In this document: piece by piece, positions 56,134 through 64,000 of the stretch
Numbering within the stretch: position 1 is the first letter of the stretch
How the letters are laid out: every line of letters begins with the position of its first letter
NCBI GenBank assembly: GCA_020744425.1
Contig: JAGMUV010000007.1
Location: 1,984,001-2,048,000 of the forward strand
DNA length: 64,000 bases
Origin: Dactylonectria macrodidyma
Taxonomy: Eukaryota; Ascomycota; Sordariomycetes; Hypocreales; Nectriaceae
Direction: 5' to 3'
Program-made: the position numbers and the translations under genes
Notes under the pieces: model-generated
Told to the model about the DNA's origin: nothing
What the model saw: only the letters and a program-made list of their open reading frames with translations
The model's database searches: none

Positions 56134-59100
56134 CTAGATCGCCAAGGGAGCGACACCATCGACTTGGTAGCCCCAGTTGCCATTTTGGTCCTCAGTAAGG
56201 AGCCAGTCGTATGGAAACTGCACCAGATTTCCCTGGACCAGGTTGAGCAAGTCCTCGGCGTGTTCACGTGTGGGCATGTCCTCAATGGTGAATCCGCGCC
56301 GGCTGTTCTTTGTCGTGGCCCGGCGACGGCGCCTAACCGACCCGATGCCGCCAAGTGGCGGGGCGTTCGTCTCCCTAGACGAGGGCTTCTCAAGCGTTGA
56401 AAAGGTTGTTCGTCGTTCTCTATCCTTGGTGCTGAGTTGTGGCTCCAGGAACTTGCTGTGGTTGTTCTCAAAGGCAGGGAACGGAGTGTCTCCCATCGAA
56501 TAAACTGGAGACGGTGCCTCCATGGGCCGTGGGCTGCTCCCGCCATTGTCGGTGTCCTTTGAATGAGAATGTGTATTGCTGGCATCGGCATCTTGGCCAG
56601 CCTGCTTCTCGTTCAACCCCTGTTTTCCATCGTTAGGGATGACGATTTTAATCCTGTCATTGTCGTGTTTATGACTTGGCAGTTTCTCGGCAATCTTTTC
56701 AACAATCTCATGTTCAACAGCCTTCGCCACAACCTCTGGGCCTGGCGCACTAATTCCAGCTCCAGCGGAAGTAGACGCGCGATGGCCACTCTCAGGTTTG
56801 ACCTCAGAATCCTGTCGCGGACGACCCTCCATGCTTGCACGGAACCGCGCTCCGTAGGCAACATACTCTTGGTACTCGGCCCAAGTGCTCACCTCAGAGT
56901 CGGGCATACATCGGAAGACTCTGCGGTACAATTTGGTGTTGTTCGCAGCAACACGGTTCCAGATTTCGTCGAGGAAGTCGGTGCTAATAGGGTCTCGCAT
57001 GCAATCTTTGTCGATTTGAGCAGTTTGGATATCTGCTGCCATGGGATGCACGAGGCCGACCATGGGCCGCCCAGACTCGGGATCGAAGTGCATTGGGGGG
57101 CCACCAATGTCAGTGTCATCTGCCACTGGCAGCGATGGTAACTGTGCGGCACGCGGTAGCCCCAGCTGATCCGTAGTTCGTCGATCCAAAGCAGGCATAG
57201 GAGGCAGGGGCTCGCTTTGGAAGGTGCCCGGATCTGTGTGCCTCTTCTCTCGGGCAGCTTGTGAGGACTTGAGTCCTCTCGGTGTTTGCAATGTTCCCTT
57301 GCCCTCGTTGCCGATGCTGCTGACCAGAACTTCACGGCCGTTGACAATGACCGAGTCTCGGCCCGTATCAAGACCAGACTTTTCGGCATCCTTCCACCCA
57401 TCTGGACCGTATCCGGTCACATCAAGGTGATGCTTTCTCTTGCCCTCTGCCATAGCACTCGACTCAGGCTCGTCTGATGACGATGAGCTTGAGCTGGAGC
57501 TAGCAGGTTCATCCATCCTTTCAGCTGCATCGAGGTCAAGATCGTGGTTGAAACTTGGGATGTGGTGAGCGTCAGGTCGCTTGCCATTCTTGGATCCCGG
57601 TACGTCCTCCTCCCGGTATATTTCTTCCATTTCGTGCTCAAAGTCCTGGCGGTCCATCTCTGCCTGCCTTTCCTCCTCGAGGATCTCATCCACATCCAGT
57701 CCCAGGTGTTCCCGCATGAGGCGGAGGCGGAGGGTATGGGCGAAGCGACCGACTTGATAAGGCTTTCCACCCATTGTCGACTCAATCATATCCGTATCCC
57801 GCACAATAGCGGCACACTCGGAGTCACGATTGCCCAACATGGATCGCTCGTTGATGTTGGCAGATCCGATGAGTGCCACACGATCATCGACGATGATGGT
57901 CTTTGCGTGGATGTAGAGTTGTTCGGTCACAATCAAATCAGTGCTCATGACTCCCCACTGTCGAAGCGAAAAGAAGCTGATGTAGTCCTCCGGTTCAATA
58001 CCAGCAGTACGGAGTCGCCCAAAGATGGACTGCTCTCCTCTACAGATGCTTCGGAACTGGCACATGAGGATCAATCGGACACTCGTACCCTCTTGTTCAT
58101 CAACAGTGTTCTGGAAACCTGGCATCAAGGGAATAACAATGACACATCGCCAGTCCTCGTCATTCTCGTGGGCGCGAATAATTCGTTCCACCAGCGCATC
58201 TCCAATGCGGTTGGTGATTCGGGTGTTGTACGCTTCAGTGCTGGTGATGAAGAACTGGTTCTCGATGTAAACAAAATGCTCAGAATCCTCAATCATCTTG
58301 ATGTAGGCAGTCTGAATGCTGTGCTCCGTGTCATCGATGCCAAGAGACCAGGTGGTAGCTGACCGAAGAATCTGCACTTCGCAGGTACCGGTAAGACCAA
58401 GGGCCTCCAGTTCTTCTACGTTGGCGTCAGGGGCAGGAAGGAGGAACGGGAGAGGGCGTGTAGGTTTGCGTCCTCGGCGCAGGTAATTCCAGCGTTGAAC
58501 GAAGTGGCGCGTCAGATCTCTCGCGGGCTGTCCAACGACCTGCATTGAGATGTCATGCCACGGCATGCGAGGGACCTTACTGCGATCGTACATCTCCTCG
58601 TAGGGCTCATTGAGTCGAAAAAAGTCTTGCACTCGCGGGTTCGAGTAGTCCTTGCCCGGGAACAGTTGACAGTGTTCGGCATCCTTGGGAGTCTCGGAGA
58701 ATTCGAATCCCGTGGGCTTGTCATCAGCAACGGGGTGCTGAGGGCAATCCCAACGTCCGAAGCAGAGATCAATACCACCAACAAACGCAACATCATGATC
58801 CACAATGCAAATCTTCTCGTGGTGCGCAAAGAAGAACTGGTTCTTCTTAAACTGGTTCGGTGATCTCTGGACAAAGATGTTGGGGTGCAGGTTTAGCAAC
58901 GAGAACTTTGTGTACTCGGAGTCGATTGGAACCGCGGCTTCGACATTGCGGTAGACGATGACGAAAATCTTGACACCCTCTCTAGCCTTCTTCTGCAGCA
59001 GTCTATCCAGGCGCCACTTTTGGCTGATGGCGGCGGGTCTTCGCATGTAGAGCTCAGGACTCAGCCACCAGTCGTGGATGTAAATGACATCCTTGGCCAT

Positions 59101-61569
59101 GTTGATAGCTCGGGAGACGTTCCACATGTAATCACGCCCATCAACGAGCCATTGAGCGAACACGCCGTGCCTGACCGGGGAAAAACTGTCAAACCGCTTC
59201 TTCTGGTACCAGAGAGTTTGTTTAAGCATCTCATTGATTGAGTGCTCAAACTGCCTCATGACTGACTGGTTGCGCGAGAAGAGGCGGACCTTGCGTTCGG
59301 AGGTGTGCAACGTCAGTGTGTGATGTTTCTCTGGGGGCGCTTCGACAGTCAAGTCGATTTCCGACTTCTTCTCACTGGAACCAAATCGGCTCATTTTGTG
59401 CCGCTTAGACACAATCCCAAACTTGGAATCAACCAGATAGACATCGTAGATGTTCATGTTCTCGGGCGACTCGACGCACACGATGTAGCTCTGTCGAACT
59501 AGGAACCACTTGCGGCTGTGCCGAGCAATGACCTTGGCAGGAGTTAAGACGCGACGGAAGTCGAGGCCCTTGGACGACTGAATGTGAAGGTAACCCTCTT
59601 TGCCGTGATAGCTACCCTCGGCAGCAAGTCGAACACCTAGGGCCGAAAGCTCAAGGAAGCGACAGAGTCGATTGCTATCTGCTCTGAACATGAGCCATCG
59701 GATCATCTCAGAAAGATATTTCTCTAGGATGCGGCGCTGCTTCTCCACGTAACGTTGTCTCCGGGTCGCGAGATCCATCACAGGTGCGCCTGGTCCCTCG
59801 GACTGTGACATCTCACCCGGGTCTGTGATTCCCGTAGATCTCCGTCTCATTCCCAAAAGACTGCGACCCTTTCTCCTTGGCGTTGTGGTTGGCATGTCGA
59901 GGTCGCTCATGATGCCCTCTGCTGCTTCAGTAGCTGTGGCATCGCCGGCTGTGTCCTCGCCACGGCCGCTTATCGGTTCTTCCTCGTCGCTGTCATCCAC
60001 CTTGTCGCCCTTCTTGCGGGCGCCGCGCAGGTAGGGAAAGGCAGAGTAAGGGAACTTGGGCTGCTTTGGACGACCGCCCAGGTCCAGGCGGCCTGGCATG
60101 TACTTTTCATTTCCAATGGCGAACTTGTAGCGCAGATGAAGGTTGTAGATGTCTCTCAGCGTCCGTGTAACCGTCCAGCCCATTCTGCTTGGTCCACTGC
60201 CGTATTCGAGTTCAAACGTGAACAGCCAGTGGCGGTCTTTGTCGTCATCAGGCGCCGGGCTACTGTCCGTGATGCGAAGCTTCAGCTGCTCTAGGAGAAC
60301 AGGTATCCTCTTGTTCCCGTGTTCGTCTCGTTGAATCATACTAGCAAGCATCAAAACGGCAGGCGCACCGGCCCTCAGCTCGGCCATCAACTCTGCTGAT
60401 TTGAAGTAGTCGAATCGATCCTCCTTCTTTTGTCGGAGAAGCTTCAGAGTGTTCTTGACTTGCTTCCATTTCTGAGCACCAAAGGTAGAAGCTCGTTCAG
60501 AGGTGAAGAAAGGACGTCTAGGAGTCATAGCATCACCATCAGAGACACCGCCGCCACCGAAAACGGTGATTCGACGCAAATGGCCCATTCGGCGTCCCAC
60601 AACCGCTGTACTCTCTCCCCCTTCTCCCTCCTCGCCCGACTGTCGTGCAGCAGAAGTCATCCAGGAGTGGCCTCTCCGATATGTCATACCCAATCGATCA
60701 CGCCCTTCGCCTTCGGAAACTCCATAATCGGGTCCAGTCGCGTCCGGCATACTAGCACGACGTCTCAGGAGACGATCATAAGTGCCCGGTATGTCTGTCT
60801 CAAAGGGAAACCGTTTCGGGGTCGACGGGCCGGAAGTATTTGTCCTTTTAGGGCGACGAATCCTTCTTTTGGTCTTCTTCGATTTGCCAGGCTCGGCGGG
60901 ATTGGCCTCGTCCGCAGTCTCCTCTGCATCAGCATCCGCGTCGGTATCCTCCTCGGTCAGAGTATCCGGGATACCACGGCTTGGTCGCATGCCAGTCGGT
61001 GAGTTCGTCATGGACTGCGAGCCCAAGTCGGCGGGTGAAATTGGAGACTTTGGGGTCTGTAGTCCACTGCTGCCAGTAAAGGCCTTGAGTTTCGATATCA
61101 AAGAGGCTCCTCGAGATTTGCCTGGTGTATCGGGCTCGTCAGCCAGTGAATCGTTGCGGGTATGACCGGCTGGAGAATCGAGACCGTCGGGTCGAGCAAA
61201 TTGAACACTCTTTCTGTCAGGCACACCATTTCCATCTTGGACATCCTGATCATCGCCAACAGCACGTTCCTTTTGTGACTTAGTTGACGTGGCCGTAGAC
61301 TTATATTTCAGTGACGGCGCAGCCGAGGCGATCTTGGGAGGGGGGGGAGGGGCATCCTTTGGGGGAACAGCCGGTGGGAGATCATTCGGTTCCTTTGCCG
61401 TAGCCTCGTGGTCGGAGGATGGGGTTACTTCGAGGTCAAGGGACGGGAGGGCGGTGGAGTTTCGCTTCGGTGGCGCCGGGGCGAGATGGAAATCGGTATT
61501 GGATGGTGAGGCAGTCCGCTGGTCTCCATCATTGGGAGGGAGCAATTCGCCATTGGTCTTCTCGGCCAT
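56134..61569 (-). CDS. pld1: Phospholipase D1 (PX-PH-HKD)
   Basis: A single uninterrupted exon of 1811 residues. The N-terminal 380 residues are disordered and Ser/Pro/Lys-rich. A PX domain with a long insertion runs from about 420 (LKLRITDSSPAPDDDKD, HLRYKFAIGNEKYMPG). A PH domain lies at about 665-800 (YLHIQSSKGLDFRRVLTPAK, RKWFLVRQSYIVCVESPENM). Two HKD catalytic motifs follow: HHEKICIVDHD at about 915 and HAKTIIVDDRVALIGSANIN at about 1218. The enzyme hydrolyses phosphatidylcholine to phosphatidic acid and choline, is PIP2-activated through PX/PH, and acts in secretion, sporulation and hyphal growth. A long disordered C-terminal region ends in a conserved short segment (NLVQFPYDWLLTEDQNGNWG). 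Absence of introns over 5.4 kb contrasts with its neighbours. Confidence 0.96.
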   Translation of the reverse strand: MAEKTNGELLPPNDGDQRTASPSNTDFHLAPAPPKRNSTALPSLDLEVTPSSDHEATAKEPNDLPPAVPPKDAPPPPPKIASAAPSLKYKSTATSTKSQKERAVGDDQDVQDGNGVPDRKSVQFARPDGLDSPAGHTRNDSLADEPDTPGKSRGASLISKLKAFTGSSGLQTPKSPISPADLGSQSMTNSPTGMRPSRGIPDTLTEEDTDADADAEETADEANPAEPGKSKKTKRRIRRPKRTNTSGPSTPKRFPFETDIPGTYDRLLRRRASMPDATGPDYGVSEGEGRDRLGMTYRRGHSWMTSAARQSGEEGEGGESTAVVGRRMGHLRRITVFGGGGVSDGDAMTPRRPFFTSERASTFGAQKWKQVKNTLKLLRQKKEDRFDYFKSAELMAELRAGAPAVLMLASMIQRDEHGNKRIPVLLEQLKLRITDSSPAPDDDKDRHWLFTFELEYGSGPSRMGWTVTRTLRDIYNLHLRYKFAIGNEKYMPGRLDLGGRPKQPKFPYSAFPYLRGARKKGDKVDDSDEEEPISGRGEDTAGDATATEAAEGIMSDLDMPTTTPRRKGRSLLGMRRRSTGITDPGEMSQSEGPGAPVMDLATRRQRYVEKQRRILEKYLSEMIRWLMFRADSNRLCRFLELSALGVRLAAEGSYHGKEGYLHIQSSKGLDFRRVLTPAKVIARHSRKWFLVRQSYIVCVESPENMNIYDVYLVDSKFGIVSKRHKMSRFGSSEKKSEIDLTVEAPPEKHHTLTLHTSERKVRLFSRNQSVMRQFEHSINEMLKQTLWYQKKRFDSFSPVRHGVFAQWLVDGRDYMWNVSRAINMAKDVIYIHDWWLSPELYMRRPAAISQKWRLDRLLQKKAREGVKIFVIVYRNVEAAVPIDSEYTKFSLLNLHPNIFVQRSPNQFKKNQFFFAHHEKICIVDHDVAFVGGIDLCFGRWDCPQHPVADDKPTGFEFSETPKDAEHCQLFPGKDYSNPRVQDFFRLNEPYEEMYDRSKVPRMPWHDISMQVVGQPARDLTRHFVQRWNYLRRGRKPTRPLPFLLPAPDANVEELEALGLTGTCEVQILRSATTWSLGIDDTEHSIQTAYIKMIEDSEHFVYIENQFFITSTEAYNTRITNRIGDALVERIIRAHENDEDWRCVIVIPLMPGFQNTVDEQEGTSVRLILMCQFRSICRGEQSIFGRLRTAGIEPEDYISFFSLRQWGVMSTDLIVTEQLYIHAKTIIVDDRVALIGSANINERSMLGNRDSECAAIVRDTDMIESTMGGKPYQVGRFAHTLRLRLMREHLGLDVDEILEEERQAEMDRQDFEHEMEEIYREEDVPGSKNGKRPDAHHIPSFNHDLDLDAAERMDEPASSSSSSSSSDEPESSAMAEGKRKHHLDVTGYGPDGWKDAEKSGLDTGRDSVIVNGREVLVSSIGNEGKGTLQTPRGLKSSQAAREKRHTDPGTFQSEPLPPMPALDRRTTDQLGLPRAAQLPSLPVADDTDIGGPPMHFDPESGRPMVGLVHPMAADIQTAQIDKDCMRDPISTDFLDEIWNRVAANNTKLYRRVFRCMPDSEVSTWAEYQEYVAYGARFRASMEGRPRQDSEVKPESGHRASTSAGAGISAPGPEVVAKAVEHEIVEKIAEKLPSHKHDNDRIKIVIPNDGKQGLNEKQAGQDADASNTHSHSKDTDNGGSSPRPMEAPSPVYSMGDTPFPAFENNHSKFLEPQLSTKDRERRTTFSTLEKPSSRETNAPPLGGIGSVRRRRRATTKNSRRGFTIEDMPTREHAEDLLNLVQGNLVQFPYDWLLTEDQNGNWGYQVDGVAPLAI

Positions 61570-63730
61570 GATGGCTCGTTAGAGACAATCGCAGACACAG
61601 AGGACGGTGCTCTAGATTCGAGGAGAGTTGAAGACAAGCGTGCGAGGGAATGATAACTGCTTAGACAGGCGGCCTCCCGAACGCAACATGCTGGAGCCAA
61701 AACAAGCAAGACGAAGGGGGTTTATCTTTGATTCGAGGGAGCTCGGTCGGTCGGTCGGTTGGTGGTTCGGTGGGCACAGGGTTAAAAGGGGTGTTCGATC
61801 CGTGGTGGGAGGTGCACGGCTGCTTTAGTTAGAGGCTGTCGTTTGGGTGCTCGACGTCAAGATGCCAGGACTATCGTCAGTAGCTACAAAGGCAACGCGT
61901 TATCCAAGGAGAGCCAGAAGACTAAAAAGAGCTGCGAGCTGAAGGTCTATGGCGGAAAGAGGCCCTATAGATCTTTGAGAGATGGACAATCAGCCGGCTC
62001 AGCCTCAAGACTCAAGTCGGTCGCGCGTGGTTCGGATTCGGCAGGGTGGGACTAGTGAAGGTGCAGGCGCTCTGATAATCTGCAATCTGTCGAGGAGGAG
62101 ACCCTGCTGGCTGCTTGGAAGTAAGGTACCTGACAGTGCTGCCCTGTAAAGTGTGGGCCTAGGTACCTCTATCGCGGGTGGGTACTACCGCTGAATTGAT
62201 TGCAGGGGGGTTGGGAGAACCCTGGACATCCCCTAGAACGCCCAGGCCTCCGCTGGAGCCGGGGATTAGCTCAGCGCACTTAGTGGGCCACCCAACGCCA
62301 AGCATCGCTGAAACGCTTCCGCTGAACCATACCGTTGGGGAACTTATTCTCTCCTGTCAACACCACAACGACTTAAAGTAGCCCTTCTAACAGCCCAGCT
62401 AATAGTAACTTCCTAGCACACGGCCAAGGAGTATGAGGAATAATTACACCGGCGATACGAGGAATTAAATTCCTCCTCTCGTCGCCGAGGCCGTTCGTGA
62501 TGAATGAGCTCTTCCTACCTATGCTGGATCCAGTATCCAATAACCGTTGAGGGGCGACGGACCGGACCAGGCCTGCATCGTTGGGTTTAATTAGACCCTA
62601 ACACATTGGTTCAACCAGACACCCGAAGTACGTACGTACGTATCTACCTTGCGTAATTACTTCGTAGTCTATCTCAAGGCCAGGTATCAACTGCATAGGG
62701 GAGGAGGGAAGCCAGCGACTCAAATAAAAGCCGAATACTAAGTAGTAGAAGCTGCTACCAATGCTTTGCTCAACATGCATTTCATCGCAGATCAGTGATG
62801 TTTTCGAGACTCCACGGTCCGTCCCCTGGGTCCTGTCATCGGCTTTTATTAGCTTTTCTGTTGCGCTGCTCCCTCACCTCTGACGTCGCTACCCCTGGCT
62901 ATACCCACTACGTGGCATCTCAATGATTCAGTACAGTTGTCGCGCGCAAAAACACGAGGTCGGAGCATCACCACGGATGAACCATTACTACAAAATCCGA
63001 TGGAAAAAAACCATTAACGGGCTCTTCATCGGGTTTTCGTCTTCCAACTCGCATCGGGTGACCACAATTCAACATAATCAGACGATTCAATACGAGCAGA
63101 CCAAGTGGGCAGACGCTCAAATATGCCAGCCATGGCTGTTCTAGTGCCAGCCCACCAATACCAAATGCAGGATGCCACATGCAAAAAAAGGCAAGGAGGC
63201 CTAGTCAATCTACAACTCTAACAGCTCTGATCTTGGGATCGTCAGACTCTAACGGTGGAGAAAAACCGAACCCCAAGCCAAGAACTGCGCACTGAAACTA
63301 CTGAGAACTAATTACCCTAGACTGCATTCCAGCTGAGACGAACCTTGCAGCTTTTGAGGCAAAGCGCCAAGAAGAACACCACTGACAAGCCAATGCCAAA
63401 GCTCTTGCACGGGCTTGTTCCACATTCGAAACGGACCCGGCTTTGGTCGAAACCCCTGACCGGATGCGTTCTGCCGTCATGAGTGAGCAAAGGGTAAGCA
63501 ATAACTAGTCAGACGCCCCAACCAGCACAGTCAGACTGATGGCATATTTTCCCAGTCATCGCGTGGTATTTTAATCATTTTAAAATCCCCTCTCTTTGTC
63601 TATATCTCTTGCGACCCATTAGCCTTCGTTGTTGCTACAAGCGCCGTACTACACCTGTATCTATTTCGCATGTGCTAGCCCTCACTTCAGTAGCTTAAGG
63701 GCGTTGCGATCTTGTCGCCCAAGTGTCACG
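61570..63730. promoter_or_regulatory. Intergenic region pld1 / P450 gene
   Basis: 2.2 kb with no supportable gene. A GGTC-type repeat lies at 61745-61763, and (ACGT)n-like sequence at about 62629-62642. A TAGCTCAG string near 62267 resembles a tRNA A-box, but no B-box follows. The last 200 nt before 63731 are AT- and CT-rich. Confidence 0.45.
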
Positions 63731-64000
63731 ATGCAGTCCGTGCTGGCTCTCACCGGGATCATTACCGCGTTCTCGACATACTCATACATATCCAAGTTGC
63801 GACACAACATCGCCGAGGCTAAACGATCGGGTTTACCGTACATAGTCGCCCGTATGCTTCTCCCTCGCTCACCAGGGCACAACGCCACAGGCTGCTAATG
63901 CTTCCCTCGTCTTGCTAGCATGCTCACCCATTTTTCTGCCTTGGCAAATCACACATAAGCTCTGGCTCCCCATAATCAGGTCTTTTCCCAAGTCATGGTG
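63731..64000 (+). CDS. Cytochrome P450, N-terminal part (runs off right edge)
   Basis: Exon 1 is 63731-63851 (40 codons plus one base) and exon 2 starts at 63919 and runs past the window edge. The protein begins with a hydrophobic anchor (MQSVLALTGIITAFSTYSYI), then a basic stretch. SGLPYIVAPCSPIFLPWQIT is spliced across the intron and followed by HKLWLPIIRSFPKSW. This is the membrane-anchor, hinge and proline-rich start of a fungal microsomal P450. The heme-binding region lies beyond the window, so the family (CYP number) and function cannot be assigned. The splice GCC C|CA TGC restores a proline, matching the conserved P-x-x-P hinge pattern. It may belong to a cluster to the right. Confidence 0.78.

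Noticed and set aside
62265..62340. tRNA-like A-box string (GGGGATTAGCTCAG)
   Set aside because: No GGTTCGA-type B-box follows at the right distance and no acceptor stem can be drawn.
1..64000. Bacterial-style systems (operons, CRISPR arrays, riboswitches, attachment sites)
   Set aside because: The window is eukaryotic, with spliced single genes; no such structure was seen.

Overview
This window is chromosomal DNA of a filamentous ascomycete (Pezizomycotina, most likely a Sordariomycete). The genes lie singly on both strands and are interrupted by short GT-AG introns, mostly 45 to 200 nt, with CTAAC/CTGAC-like branch sites. Promoters are pyrimidine-rich, start codons sit in CAATCATG or CACAATG contexts, and the proteins are orthologues of core fungal genes. 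There is no operon, rRNA gene, CRISPR array or intact transposon, and I found no convincing tRNA gene. Exon coordinates were derived by hand from splice sites, reading phase and family knowledge; most genes close exactly in phase.

Layout, left to right. 1-484 (-): the first part of an acidic P/V/E/K-repeat protein running off the left edge. 1484-2141 (+): SUMO-conjugating enzyme Ubc9. 3639-6066 (+): asparagine synthetase with ten exons. 8319-9838 (+): mitochondrial porin VDAC. 10163-11234 (-): DnaJ protein. 12082-13833 (-): GH47 alpha-1,2-mannosidase. 15648-18987 (-): the NMD helicase Upf1. 19818-21278 (+): YGR210C-type Obg/YchF GTPase with a 10-nt microexon. 21717-23977 (-): TPR/F-box/LRR protein of the Dia2/Pof3 type. 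25660-26550 (-): aminodeoxychorismate lyase. 27745-29823 (+): Tom70. 30681-31787 (-): plasma-membrane syntaxin Sso1. 34321-35278 (-): Imp4 with a 6-nt first exon. 36083-38246 (+): SET-domain lysine methyltransferase. 38247-43089: a 4.8-kb gene-free regulatory stretch. 43090-45929 (+): the acetate/gluconeogenesis regulator FacB/Cat8. 47862-49387 (+): glycerophosphodiester phosphodiesterase. 50971-52011 (+): secreted SMP-30-type beta-propeller related to fungal hetero-Diels-Alderases. 52466-54500 (-): Rtf1 of the Paf1 complex. 55054-55835 (+): Coq7. 56134-61569 (-): phospholipase D1. 63731-64000 (+): the start of a cytochrome P450.

The genes do not form one pathway. Several serve mitochondria (VDAC, Tom70, Coq7, DnaJ), RNA metabolism and transcription (Upf1, Imp4, Rtf1) or secretion and lipid signalling (mannosidase, Sso1, PLD1, GDPD). 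The most notable signals are regulatory or structural. The facB upstream region has a cluster of CreA-type sites and a three-codon upstream ORF. Several genes have exons of 6 to 36 nt that gene finders easily miss. The SET gene has a 390-nt intron that is open in frame until a stop inside its branch site. Short spaced repeats lie in several promoters. I found no clear evidence of a wholly new system; the best candidates are listed as findings.
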